DNA from: Alphaproteobacteria bacterium
GTDB taxonomy: Bacteria > Pseudomonadota > Alphaproteobacteria > Rhizobiales > JAJFHR01
Reading direction: 5' to 3'
NCBI GenBank assembly: GCA_024278055.1
Contig: JAJRTY010000046.1
Coordinates: 1-61,604 of the forward strand
Length of the DNA: 61,604 bases
In this document: piece by piece, positions 18,522 to 27,550 of the stretch
How positions within the stretch are numbered: position 1 is the first letter of the stretch
Layout: every line of letters starts with the position of its first letter
Notes under the pieces: model-generated
Seen by the model: the letters and a program-made list of their open reading frames with translations, nothing else
The model's database searches: none
Told to the model about the DNA's origin: nothing
Translations under genes and position numbers: made by a program

Positions 18522-20029
18522 ATGAATGCAACGAATACGTCAGTCGATATTTTTATCATCGGTGGCGGCATCAATGGTGCCGCTGTTGCCCGCGATGCCA
18601 TCGGTCGCGGTTTCAGTGTCATGCTGGCCGAAGCTGAAGATTATGCCAGCGCCACCTCATCGTCATCTTCCAAGCTTATTCATGGCGGCCTGCGCTATCT
18701 CGAAACCTATGAATTCAGTCTGGTGCGCGAAAGTCTGCATGAGCGCGAAACCATGCTCAAAATTGCCCCGCATATCTGTTTTCCCTTACGCTTTTTAGTG
18801 CCGATAACGCGCACGCAAAGGCGCCCGGCCTGGATCGTGCGCATTGGTCTGATGCTGTATGATTTTCTCTCCGGCGCAAAGCTGCTGGCGCGCAGCGGTG
18901 CCTTGTCAAAGGCTGAGGTGGCCGCTCTGCCGCGCTTAAGAAAAAAGGATCTCACAGCGGTCCTGCATTATCCTGATTGCTGGATTGATGATGCCCGTCT
19001 GGTGCTCTCTACGCTTGTGGATGCGCGCAGGCGCGGGGCGGATATTCTCAATTACCGCCGGGTTGAAAAAATTACCCCGATTGAAGATGGCTACTCCATT
19101 GAACTGGATGAAAGAGGCAGCAAACGTAACGTTCATGCGCGCTACGTGGTCAATGCCGCCGGTCCGTGGGCCAATGAGGTGCTTGACGTTACTGAAGCCC
19201 CCTTTCCACGCTCCGGCCTTCGTTTGGTCAGGGGCAGCCATATTGTTCTTAAAATGCCGGAACCGGCTGAAAATGTGGCCTATACTCTGCAAAGCCGTGA
19301 TGGCCGCGTAATCTTTACCTTGCCATGGCTGAACAGCAGATACCTGATTATCGGCACCACCGATGCGCCGCAAAAAGAAAATCCCAGACAGGCCAAATGC
19401 AGCGATGAAGAGCGCGATTATCTGTTGAAGTCCTATAATCGTTATTTCGCCCACCCCGGGGGTGCTGCCACAAGTGCTGATGTGGTGTGGACCTGGGCCG
19501 GGGTGCGCCCGCTTATTGATGATGGCGAGGATAATCCCAGCAAGGTGACGCGCGAACCGCGTCTGGCGGTACAGAAAAACGGCGCGGGTGCCTTTGTCAC
19601 CATCTATGGCGGCAAACTGACAACACACCGCACACTTGGCGAAAAGTCATGGCGGAGCTGGCCGCAAAGGGTGCCGACAAAGGCGCTTCGTGGACCGCAA
19701 CCAAACCGCTCTATGGCGGTCGTCTTGGCCGGGAGGCACTGCAAAGGCTGGCTGATGAGGGGCCTGAAGCTGTTGACAGGAATATCCGTCAACGCTGGGT
19801 CTTTACCTATGGGGATGAGGCCCAGGCACTGTATGATGCCGTTGTGTCGGACCGAGAAGCAGGCGAGATCATCGCTCCGGGAATTCTACGTGCAGAATTG
19901 CAACATAGCATCGATTGTGAAGATGTTTTAACGGCAGAAGATTTCCTCTACCGCCGGACCAAGCTGTTTATTGACCTTGATGATGCCGGAATAAAAGCTG
20001 TCGAAAGCTGGTTTGACAGCCGCAAATAA
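18522..20029 (+). pseudogene. glpD: Glycerol-3-phosphate dehydrogenase (GlpD), frameshifted
   Basis: The intact enzyme is a membrane-associated FAD protein that oxidises sn-glycerol 3-phosphate to DHAP and feeds the quinone pool. The first frame carries the FAD motif GGGING (14-19), SSKLIHGGLRYLE (about 51-63) and AGVRPLIDD near 326-334. It runs correctly to TTHRTLGEK and then diverges. The true continuation, MAELAAKGADKGASW to the C-terminus, lies in another frame from 19649 to 20029. Adding one A to the run GAAAAG at 19641-19646 joins the two as GEKVMAELA, so one base has been lost from a homopolymer. The combined length, about 500 residues, is normal. This is either a real frameshift or a typical homopolymer error. 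Confidence 0.88.
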
Positions 20030-20266
20030 TTTTACCGCACGCTATCAACGCGCCCAAAAAACAGAAAACTGTTCCAGAATGCGACACCTGTTAGGGGTTT
20101 GTATACTTGGCGCCTTGAATTTTGCGTTATATTTCAGTGCTTTGTGATTGGTGCCGGGGCGAAATTTTAGACATTATTTATAGATCAAGAGTATTATTCA
20201 CGCCAAAGGGTAACGCCGGGTTGGTTAAACCTTGCGCGTAGTTTGTTTCAAGTTGGTGGGGAAAGT

Positions 20267-21034
20267 ATGGATCTCGCAACAATTATCGGCATAATCGTTG
20301 CCTTTGTAGTGGTATTGGCGGCCATTGTTACCGGCGGCAATTTCATGACTTTCATCAATATTCCCTCTCTACTTATTGTTTTTGGGGGCGCTATTGCCAC
20401 AACAATTTTACGCTTTCCCCTTACCGGTATTCTGGGCGCTTTTGCTTTGGGTGGTAAAACTGTTTTCTCCAACAAAAAATTTGAAGCTCGTGAAACAATC
20501 GATGAAATGGCTCGCCTGGCTGATGTCATTCGCAAAAATGGACCGCTTGGTCTTGAAGGTGTTCCGATTGAAGATGAGTTTCTTGCCAAAGGCATCCAGT
20601 ATATTGCCGATGGGTATGATGCCGAATTCATCAAAGATACAATGGACCGCGAAAGAGATCTGAATCTTGAGCGTCTTGAAGAAGGTGCCCGGGTATATAA
20701 AGCTTTTGGTGATGCAGCCCCTGCCTTTGGCATGATTGGAACTCTTGTGGGGCTGGTGCAGATGTTGAGCACCATGGATGATCCCTCCACCATTGGACCG
20801 TCGATGGCGGTGGCGCTGTTGACGACACTTTATGGTGCGATGATTTCCAATATGGTCTGTCTGCCCATAGCCGATAAACTTGCCGCCAAATTCAAGGTTG
20901 AAGAGTTGAGCCAGAACCTGGCCATAGACGGCATTCTTCAAATTCGTGCCAACAAGAGCCCCGACGTCATTAAAGATGTGCTGGTATCCTACCTGCCGCA
21001 AAACCTTCGTGATGAGGTTGCCGAAGCAGCTTAG
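20267..21034 (+). CDS. motA: Flagellar motor stator protein MotA (PomA type)
   Basis: This is the 255-residue, four-span membrane component of the stator that turns ion flow into flagellar rotation. The N-terminus (IIGIIVAFVVVLAAIVTGGNFMTFINIPSLLIVFGG) and the compact size match PomA-like stators rather than the longer MotA of many rhizobia. The charged cytoplasmic loop spans about residues 80-145, and the last two spans lie in FGMIGTLVGLVQML and MAVALLTTLYGAMISNMV. The start at 20267 follows GGGGAAAG; an in-frame start at 20243 is less likely. motB follows after 41 bases. No other flagellar gene is in the window. Confidence 0.88.
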   Translation: MDLATIIGIIVAFVVVLAAIVTGGNFMTFINIPSLLIVFGGAIATTILRFPLTGILGAFALGGKTVFSNKKFEARETIDEMARLADVIRKNGPLGLEGVPIEDEFLAKGIQYIADGYDAEFIKDTMDRERDLNLERLEEGARVYKAFGDAAPAFGMIGTLVGLVQMLSTMDDPSTIGPSMAVALLTTLYGAMISNMVCLPIADKLAAKFKVEELSQNLAIDGILQIRANKSPDVIKDVLVSYLPQNLRDEVAEAA

Positions 21035-21075
21035 GAAAACGGCTATCGGGCGGAACTAAAAGACTGAAGACAGAC

Positions 21076-21930
21076 ATGGCAAAGAATAAAGCACCGGTTA
21101 TTGAAGGAGCCCCGATGTGGATCGTGCTGTTTGCCGATCTCATGTCATTGCTGGTGGTTTTTTTCGTGTTGCTGATCTCGTTTTCTATTCAGGATGACAA
21201 GAAACTTCAGGTGGTTGCCGGCTCCATGCGTGATGCTTTCGGTATTCGAAAAGAGATCAACAAAGCCGGTATGATTGAACGCGAAGGCTCGCCTGCGCGC
21301 GATTACGTCAAAAATATTTCGGTGCTCGATTCAAAAAATGACACGGACTTCTCCAGCATCCGCAACAACAGAAAAAGTAAACAGGGTTCTGAAGCCAACA
21401 CCTATGAAATCAAGGAAAATAACGTTGAAACTCCGCGCCAGTTTGCCCTGGCCGCAGCCTCTCTGCGCCAGGCGTGGCAGACTATGCCCGATATCGCTGA
21501 AATTGCTGAAAGCCTGATCCTTGAAGAAACGCCTGAGGGTCTCAATATTCAATTGCTTGATCAGGAAGGCCGTTCGATGTTTCCTACCGGCTCGGCCGAA
21601 CCTTATGATCGCACCAGACGGCTGCTCACCAAAATTGCTCCGGTACTAAAAGCAATGCCCAACCGGGTACGGATAACCGGTCATTCGGATTCCACCAAAA
21701 ATTATCGAACCGACAATTACGGTCTGTGGGAACTGACCGCTGATCGAGCCAATGCGGCACGGCGTATTTTAACTGAAGGCGGCATGACGGATGATCAGTT
21801 CTTCGCGATTGTAGGTAAGGCTGACAGTGAGCCATTGTTTCCGGAAGATACGTTTCTGGCGGCCAACCGGCGTATTTCAATTCTGATCATGAATGAGGCA
21901 CCGCCAATATTGCCAACTCAAAAGCCGTAA
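21076..21930 (+). CDS. motB: Flagellar motor stator protein MotB (PomB type)
   Basis: This 284-residue protein has one N-terminal transmembrane helix (residues 15-37) containing the conserved ion-carrying Asp21 in FADLMSLLVVFFVLLISFS. A long linker follows, then an OmpA/MotB peptidoglycan-binding domain (ITGHSDSTKNYRTDNYGLWELTADRANAARRIL, about 195-230). The FADLMSLL form is closer to PomB than to E. coli MotB, so the coupling ion could be Na+, but residues alone do not settle this. It pairs with the upstream MotA-type gene. Confidence 0.88.
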   Translation: MAKNKAPVIEGAPMWIVLFADLMSLLVVFFVLLISFSIQDDKKLQVVAGSMRDAFGIRKEINKAGMIEREGSPARDYVKNISVLDSKNDTDFSSIRNNRKSKQGSEANTYEIKENNVETPRQFALAAASLRQAWQTMPDIAEIAESLILEETPEGLNIQLLDQEGRSMFPTGSAEPYDRTRRLLTKIAPVLKAMPNRVRITGHSDSTKNYRTDNYGLWELTADRANAARRILTEGGMTDDQFFAIVGKADSEPLFPEDTFLAANRRISILIMNEAPPILPTQKP

Positions 21931-21957
21931 GTCATCAACAGTGATAATAAATAAGAA

Positions 21958-21983
21958 AAAGCCCGGTTTTGATGCCGGGCTTT
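21958..21983 (-). terminator. Intrinsic terminator of rpmE (possibly bidirectional)
   Basis: Perfect 9-bp arms (AAAGCCCGG at 21958-21966, CCGGGCTTT at 21975-21983). The A-run at 21956-21960 becomes a U-run on the minus strand, so it best serves the convergent rpmE transcript and may also slow motB transcription. Confidence 0.75.
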
Positions 21984-22007
21984 GTCATAATTGTTTTGCT
22001 GTGATGG

Positions 22008-22229
22008 TTATTTGATAAAGCCATCGAATTTCTTTTTGAAGCGGCTGACGCGCCCGGCGCGGTCAACAAGATGACCGCCACCGCCGGTCCAGGCAGGATG
22101 CGAAGATGGATCAACATCCAGCGTCAAAGTGTCACCTTCAGAACCGTATGTGGATCTGGTTTCATATGTTGTGCCATCAGTCAATGCTACTGTGATGGTA
22201 TGATAATCGGGGTGGATATCGCTCTTCAT
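22008..22229 (-). CDS. rpmE: Ribosomal protein L31
   Basis: A 73-residue large-subunit protein beginning [14 protein letters not shown] and ending [11 protein letters not shown], typical of bacterial L31. It contains no cysteine at all, so it is the zinc-independent (C-minus) form. It is encoded alone on the minus strand, with a terminator 25 bases downstream and an upstream gap shared with the divergent ABC exporter. Confidence 0.93.
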   Translation of the reverse strand: MKSDIHPDYHTITVALTDGTTYETRSTYGSEGDTLTLDVDPSSHPAWTGGGGHLVDRAGRVSRFKKKFDGFIK

Positions 22230-22404
22230 CTGTCTAAACCTGAATTTGCTGGTCGCTGTGACCTGATAATTTTGCGCTGATATACCCTATGATTGCAGCG
22301 GACACAAGTGGCTTGGGCTATCTTGAATAATATATCTCAAATTTTGTTGGTCTGGATTGGTATAATCGTGTAAATGTCCGCTGACCTTAGGGAGTAAAAA
22401 AAGC

Positions 22405-24264
22405 GTGCAGTCCAAACAAGCCCAAGATGCGCCGCGCAGTTCCAGCGATACGGGTGCAGAATCACTTGAAGATGTGGCTAAGCGTCGGCGTAAAAGCCGT
22501 AATTTGCGCCCGCTGTTACAACTTCTCCCTTATGTAACGCGCTATAAGGGCCATGTGCTATGTGCATTTTTGGCCTTGTTTACAGCCTCCGTTGCCACAC
22601 TGGCCGTGCCGCTGGCTCTGCGCCGCATTGTCGATCTGGGATTTTCCGCCGAAAATGTTGAGTTTATTGATAATTACTTCGCCATGATGATTGTCATCGC
22701 TGCGGTTCTGGCGCTGGCAAGCTCGGCGCGGTTCTATTTTGTCACCTGGATTGGTGAGCGCGTGGTGGCGGATTTGCGCGATGCGGTGTTTGCCCGCCTG
22801 ACAGCTTTAAGCATGAGTTTTTATGAGCGCACCCAAACCGGTGAGGTGCTGTCGCGTTTAACTGCCGATGCAACGTTGATAAAATCAGCCTTTGGTGTCA
22901 GCGCATCCTTGGCCTTGCGCAATATTTTTCTGTTTTTCGGGGCAGCCGCAATGATGGTTTATACCAGCCCGCGTCTGAGCGGCCTGGTATTGCTCGCTTT
23001 GCCAATTATCGTTATGCCGCTGGTATTGTTTGGCAAAAAAGTTCGCAGACTATCACGCGATGCTCAGGATTCGCTTGCTGATACAACCGCTTTCGCCAAT
23101 CAAAGCCTGACTTCAATGCAGACAGTACAGGCTTTCAACCATGAAGAAAAAGACCGGAAATATTTTAGTATCGCTGTCGAAAATGCCTTTGAAGCTTCAC
23201 GGTTGCGGATGAAATCGAGGGCGATTTTGACGGCTTTTGTAATTTTCCTGACTTCAGCAAGTATTGTCATCATCCTGTGGATGGGCTCACAGGAAGTTCT
23301 CATTGGCAGGCTTTCCGGCGGTACTTTGAGCCAGTTTGTGCTCTATACGGTATTCGCTGCCGGTGCCATGAGCCAATTGAGCCAGGTATGGGGTGAAATT
23401 CAACTGGCGGCGGGAGCGGGCGAGCGGCTGGCGGAACTTCTCAATGAAGCCCCCGACGTGCAGGCCCCGGCAAACCCCAGGGTTTTTCCCGATCCATTGC
23501 GTGGTGAAATTGAATTTGACCATGTAACCTTTCATTATCCGGCGCGACCGGACCAACCTTCTTTAAATGACGTTTCCTTTGTCATTAAACCGGGAGAGAA
23601 AATAGCCATTGTCGGCCCGTCGGGGGCGGGTAAAAGCACATTGTTTCAACTGTTGCTGCGGTTTTATGATATTCAGTCGGGAGCCATAAGAATTGATGGG
23701 ATTGGCGTTGATGAGGTTGACCCCTCACATCTTCGCGCACTTTCGGCCATTGTCCCGCAATCGCCGGTCATTTTTTCAACCAGTGCCAGAGAAAATATTC
23801 GCTATGGCAAGCCTGACGCAAGCGATAAAGAGGTTGTAGAAGCTGCTAAATCAGCGCTGGCGCACGGTTTTATCGAGGAGTGCCCGAAAGGCTATGATAC
23901 ATCATTTGGCGAAAGAGGCATGACACTGTCGGGCGGGCAGCGTCAACGTATAGCGATTGCCCGGGCGATGTTGAAGAATGCACCGATTTTGCTGCTCGAT
24001 GAGGCGACAAGTGCGCTGGATGCGCAAAGTGAACTGAGTGTTCAACAAGCTTTGGACGGGCTGATGCAGGGCCGCACCACACTCATCATCGCCCACCGCC
24101 TGGCGACAGTTAAAAATGCTGATCGCATTTTTGTCATGGAAAACGGTCGCATTGTGGCCGAAGGCAGCCATGATCAACTTATCAAACAGGGCGGGCTTTA
24201 CCGCCAGCTTGCTGATCTGCAATTTTCTGCCGGTCTTAACGCCGACACAATAGCGGCGCAGTAA
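22405..24264 (+). CDS. MsbA-like ABC exporter, fused permease-ATPase
   Basis: This 619-residue half-transporter probably works as a homodimer in the inner membrane. Residues about 45-335 are the six-span ABC_membrane domain; a SFYERTQTGEVLSRLTADATLIK coupling segment lies near 137-160. The ATPase has Walker A GPSGAGKST at about 404-412, signature LSGGQRQR at 508-515, Walker B/D-loop LLLLDEATSALD near 528-539 and the switch His in IIAHRLATV. The start is a GTG behind AGGGAG. A 40-residue charged N-terminal extension precedes the first span. The exported substrate (lipid, drug or peptide) is not predictable. Such genes commonly stand beside rpmE in rhizobia. Confidence 0.9.
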   Translation: MQSKQAQDAPRSSSDTGAESLEDVAKRRRKSRNLRPLLQLLPYVTRYKGHVLCAFLALFTASVATLAVPLALRRIVDLGFSAENVEFIDNYFAMMIVIAAVLALASSARFYFVTWIGERVVADLRDAVFARLTALSMSFYERTQTGEVLSRLTADATLIKSAFGVSASLALRNIFLFFGAAAMMVYTSPRLSGLVLLALPIIVMPLVLFGKKVRRLSRDAQDSLADTTAFANQSLTSMQTVQAFNHEEKDRKYFSIAVENAFEASRLRMKSRAILTAFVIFLTSASIVIILWMGSQEVLIGRLSGGTLSQFVLYTVFAAGAMSQLSQVWGEIQLAAGAGERLAELLNEAPDVQAPANPRVFPDPLRGEIEFDHVTFHYPARPDQPSLNDVSFVIKPGEKIAIVGPSGAGKSTLFQLLLRFYDIQSGAIRIDGIGVDEVDPSHLRALSAIVPQSPVIFSTSARENIRYGKPDASDKEVVEAAKSALAHGFIEECPKGYDTSFGERGMTLSGGQRQRIAIARAMLKNAPILLLDEATSALDAQSELSVQQALDGLMQGRTTLIIAHRLATVKNADRIFVMENGRIVAEGSHDQLIKQGGLYRQLADLQFSAGLNADTIAAQ

Positions 24265-24296
24265 TTGCACCGGTTTTCCAATGAAAAGGATTGTTA

Positions 24297-25385
24297 ATGT
24301 CACGTCGTACAACCATCATAACGTGGGTTGGAGTGTTTTTTCTGCTGGGGCTGAGTGCCTTTGGCGTTCGTGTCTGGTCGCAGGCGGGGCAATTCACCAC
24401 GGTCAAGAATTTGAACAGCAATGCGTGCCAGATTTATGGCGGTATTCTGGCACCTGAAGATATTGCAATCGATCGAAGTGCCCGGGTTGCCTATATCTCA
24501 AGTCTTGATCGAAAGCTGGTAAGTTCTCAAAAACCCGAGGCTTCGGCTCAACGCGGTTCAATCCGCATGCTTGACCTGTCGTCATATACGCCCGGTGGGG
24601 AAATCAATTACAAAGACGTAACCCCGGAAATGCCAAAGCGTTTTCAGCCACTCGGGCTCAGTCTTTTCGTCGCCAAGGATGGAACCAGCCGGCTGTTTGT
24701 GGTTAATCAGGCGGATGCAAACTCTCAGAGCGTGGAGATTTTCCGCATAACTTCCGACGGTCTGGCCTATGAAAAATCTGTTGATTTAGGAGCAGATGTA
24801 GCCTTTGCCAATGATGTGCTGGCGGTGGGGCCGGATCAGTTTTATGTGACCGACAGTTCCATTTCCGGGCCGATGTCCTGGCTGCTAAATTTTGCCTTTC
24901 AGCGTACAGTATCAAAAGTGTTTTACTTTAATGGTGAAAAGCTTGGCCCTGCGGCATCTGATTTTGTTATGGCCAATGGGATTGCCATGTCGAAAAATGG
25001 CGAGGAGCTATATGTCCTTGATACTTCGGCGCGCACATTGCGGTTTTTCAATCGCAATACCTCTGATGGTGTTCTTGAGGATAGTGGTGTTTTGTTCATC
25101 GGCACAGGTGTAGATAATATTGATGTGGCTGAGGACGGGGCCTTGTGGATTGCCGCGCATCCAAGGTTGATGGATTTTGCCATGTATAGTGCTGGATTGA
25201 GAGCGACATCTTCGAGCCAGGTGATCCGCGCGGTAAAAGACAATGCGGGTGGCGGAGAAGTGCGTACGGTTTACCTCGATCTGGGGGAAAATATTTCCGG
25301 GTCCAGCGTCGCAGTTGCTTATGACAAGTCCTTCATCATCGGTTCTGCCATGGACAACAAGCTGGCGATTTGCACGCGTAAATAA
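24297..25385 (+). CDS. Paraoxonase/arylesterase-like beta-propeller protein
   Basis: This 362-residue protein has an N-terminal hydrophobic anchor or signal (TIITWVGVFFLLGLSAFGVRVW, about 6-27) followed by a propeller-type domain. Family-like blocks are LAPEDIAIDRSARVAYISS near 52-70, PLGLSLFVAKDGTSRLFVVNQ near 120-140 and FANDVLAVGPDQFYVTDSS near 172-190; these match in order the calcium-binding and catalytic segments of paraoxonases (SEDI, PHGIS, VNDIVAVGPEHFY). Members hydrolyse lactones or aryl esters. It starts 32 bases after the exporter behind AAAAGGA, so the two are probably co-transcribed. The substrate is unknown; SMP-30-like is the alternative label. Confidence 0.68.
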   Translation: MSRRTTIITWVGVFFLLGLSAFGVRVWSQAGQFTTVKNLNSNACQIYGGILAPEDIAIDRSARVAYISSLDRKLVSSQKPEASAQRGSIRMLDLSSYTPGGEINYKDVTPEMPKRFQPLGLSLFVAKDGTSRLFVVNQADANSQSVEIFRITSDGLAYEKSVDLGADVAFANDVLAVGPDQFYVTDSSISGPMSWLLNFAFQRTVSKVFYFNGEKLGPAASDFVMANGIAMSKNGEELYVLDTSARTLRFFNRNTSDGVLEDSGVLFIGTGVDNIDVAEDGALWIAAHPRLMDFAMYSAGLRATSSSQVIRAVKDNAGGGEVRTVYLDLGENISGSSVAVAYDKSFIIGSAMDNKLAICTRK

Positions 25386-25397
25386 AGCGGTCTCAGC

Positions 25398-26429
25398 TTA
25401 TTTCTCAGTGAGTTTCAGTTCAATACGACGATTGCGCCGATATGCTTCAACAGTATTACCGGTATCCAGTGGCTGGAATTCACCGAAACCTGCGGCCACC
25501 AGCCGGTTTGCCGGAACGCCCTCAGCCACCAGATGGCGCACTACGGCGATAGCGCGGGCGGCGGAAAGTTCCCAGTTGGAGGGGAATTGTTCCGTATTGA
25601 TGGGATCGGCATCGGTGTGACCGTCAACGCGCAAGACCCAGTTGACTTCACTGGGTATCTGGTCCTGTAATTCAATCAGGGCTGCACCCAGTTTCTTGAT
25701 ATCCTCCTTGCCTTCAGGATTAATGGTGGCTTCGCCTTTGGCGAAGAGGACTTCGGATTGAAACACAAAGCGGTCACCAACAACGCGAATATCAGAGCGC
25801 TTTTTTAAAATTTTGCTCAGTTTTTCGAAAAAATCCGATCTGTAGCGCTCCAGCTGCCGGACCCGTTTGGCAAGGGCAATGTTAAGGCGCTTGCCGAGAT
25901 TTTCTATTCTCTGTTTTGCCAGGCTTCGGGACTTTTCGGAATTTCCCAGCGCTGCACTGATTGAGGCCAGCTGCCGGCGAAGGGCTGTTATCTGCTGATT
26001 TAAAATTTCAATCTGGCTCAAGGCCTGGGCTTTAATTCTTCGCTCATCATTCAGGGCATTTGTGATGCCGGTAATACTGCCGGCATTTTTCTTGTTGTCC
26101 AACTGGTTTTGTCGAATCGTTTCCTGAAGCCTGTCCTGTTCAATTTCTGTCGCGGCCAGTACGGCTTTCAGAGTTGCAAGATCGTTTTCCAGTGAGCTTT
26201 TGGAGCTGCGTTCAAGAGAGAGAATTTCGGTAAGTTCGGATATCTCTGCCTGAAGCCGGGACAAGGCTGTGTCGCGACCGGTTATCTCGCGCGCCAGTAG
26301 AAATTGCGCCAACATGAAAATTGACAAAAGAAAAATAATTACAAGCAGCAATGTTGCCATGGCATCGACAAACCCGGGCCAGTAGTCGGCAGAGTTTTGT
26401 CTATGTCGCCGTCTTGACGCCATGGCCAT
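25398..26429 (-). CDS. MotB/OmpA-like protein with coiled coil, partner of the MotA-like gene
   Basis: This 343-residue protein has one transmembrane helix (23-46) led by Asp22 in WPGFVDAMATLLLVIIFLL, in the place of the MotB ion-binding Asp. A long coiled coil follows (about 48-190, rich in E, L, K, Q and R), then an OmpA peptidoglycan-binding domain (DGHTDADPIN...NWELSAARAIAVVRHL...NRLVAAGFGEFQP, about 265-343). The layout is that of a stator B-subunit, but the coiled coil is far longer than in flagellar MotB. It follows the MotA-like gene by 5 bases. It is not associated with flagellar genes, and its function is not established. Confidence 0.82.
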   Translation of the reverse strand: MAMASRRRHRQNSADYWPGFVDAMATLLLVIIFLLSIFMLAQFLLAREITGRDTALSRLQAEISELTEILSLERSSKSSLENDLATLKAVLAATEIEQDRLQETIRQNQLDNKKNAGSITGITNALNDERRIKAQALSQIEILNQQITALRRQLASISAALGNSEKSRSLAKQRIENLGKRLNIALAKRVRQLERYRSDFFEKLSKILKKRSDIRVVGDRFVFQSEVLFAKGEATINPEGKEDIKKLGAALIELQDQIPSEVNWVLRVDGHTDADPINTEQFPSNWELSAARAIAVVRHLVAEGVPANRLVAAGFGEFQPLDTGNTVEAYRRNRRIELKLTEK

Positions 26430-26434
26430 GAGGA

Positions 26435-27454
26435 TTAGTCCCTTTCGCGCTGAGGCCGCTGCGGGGTGTCATTGGCAATCTGTTCCAGAACATCTTTAAT
26501 TTCGGCCTGCTTTTCAGCCTGGGCCTCAACCCAGTCTCTGATGGTCTGTTGTTCGGTGCGCATCTGATTGACAAGATCATTGATGCCAAGTGCGAGGGCT
26601 TCCATGGTGTTATCGTCACTGCGGTTGCGTGCCTGGTAATTGTTCAGATGTTCAATACTGCGTTGCATCCCCAGTAGGGCGTGGCGCAAGTGCTCCGGCG
26701 AAACGCCTGTTCCAGCGGTGGTGTCATCTTCGACGGTTGATATGTTTGTAACCGTTGACAGCCAGTCTTCGAGGTTGGTGTAAAAACGGTTTTGCGCCTG
26801 GGATGTCTGCAGATCGAGAAATCCCAAAATCAGGGATCCGGCAAGCCCGAACAGGGAGGATGAAAAAGCTGTCCCCATACCTTGTAACGGTGCTTCGAGA
26901 CCGGCGCGAAGCTCTTCAAAAATCACACCGCTGTCGTTGCGCCCGACATCAAGGGTGCGGATGGTCTGGGCGACGGAGTTTATTGTGTCGAGCAGGCCCC
27001 AGAAAGTACCAAGCAGCCCCAGGAAAATAAGCAAGCCGATCAGATATCGCGAAATGTCGCGGGCTTCATCAAGCCGGGTGCCGATGGAATCGAGTAAAGA
27101 GCGCATCGACAATGAGGTCAGCAGCATGCCGCCTCTTTGTTCACCCAGCATGGTTGCCATCGGTGCCAGCATAACCGGCGGGCTTGCCAGTTTAAGGCCG
27201 GGATCGCCAAACCTGAAGGTATTGACCCACTCCACTTCGGGAAACAGAATGATTACCTGTCGAAAGGCATAACCGATACCGAGTATCAAAATACCTACAA
27301 TCAGGCCGTTCAAGCCAGGGTTTGCTGCGAAAGCCCCGCCCAGTTGCGGATACAGGATGGCGGCCAAAAAGCCCACAATAATCAAAAAAATCACCATCCT
27401 TACGACATAGGTTCGCGGCGATTCCAGTTGATATTGTTCAGCGTGTAATGACAT
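26435..27454 (-). CDS. MotA/TolQ/ExbB-like stator channel protein
   Basis: This 339-residue membrane protein has four predicted spans at about residues 19-36, 48-70, 137-159 and 194-214. The third and fourth carry the family signature, LIGLLIFLGLLGTFWGLLDTI and GMGTAFSSSLFGLAGSLILGF, which matches MotA/TolQ/ExbB channels. The C-terminal 120 residues are a charged, probably coiled-coil cytoplasmic tail. The gene overlaps in layout with a MotB-like gene 5 bases downstream, so the two should form a proton- or sodium-driven complex anchored to peptidoglycan. They lie next to suhB-efp, an ordinary housekeeping context. Confidence 0.82.
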   Translation of the reverse strand: MSLHAEQYQLESPRTYVVRMVIFLIIVGFLAAILYPQLGGAFAANPGLNGLIVGILILGIGYAFRQVIILFPEVEWVNTFRFGDPGLKLASPPVMLAPMATMLGEQRGGMLLTSLSMRSLLDSIGTRLDEARDISRYLIGLLIFLGLLGTFWGLLDTINSVAQTIRTLDVGRNDSGVIFEELRAGLEAPLQGMGTAFSSSLFGLAGSLILGFLDLQTSQAQNRFYTNLEDWLSTVTNISTVEDDTTAGTGVSPEHLRHALLGMQRSIEHLNNYQARNRSDDNTMEALALGINDLVNQMRTEQQTIRDWVEAQAEKQAEIKDVLEQIANDTPQRPQRERD

Positions 27455-27550
27455 AAATCCACAGATGCTTTTCGGTTAGCGAAGAAGCATCCTAGCCGAT
27501 TCATTTCTTATAGAGAAGTGCTGACTTCAAGATCATGACCCAGAAGTACA

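Noticed and set aside
25398..27454. Zorya anti-phage defence (ZorA/ZorB)
   Set aside because: The MotA/MotB-like architecture fits superficially, but no ZorC, ZorD or ZorE gene is adjacent and the neighbours are housekeeping genes; the coiled coil is on the B subunit, not as a long tail on A.
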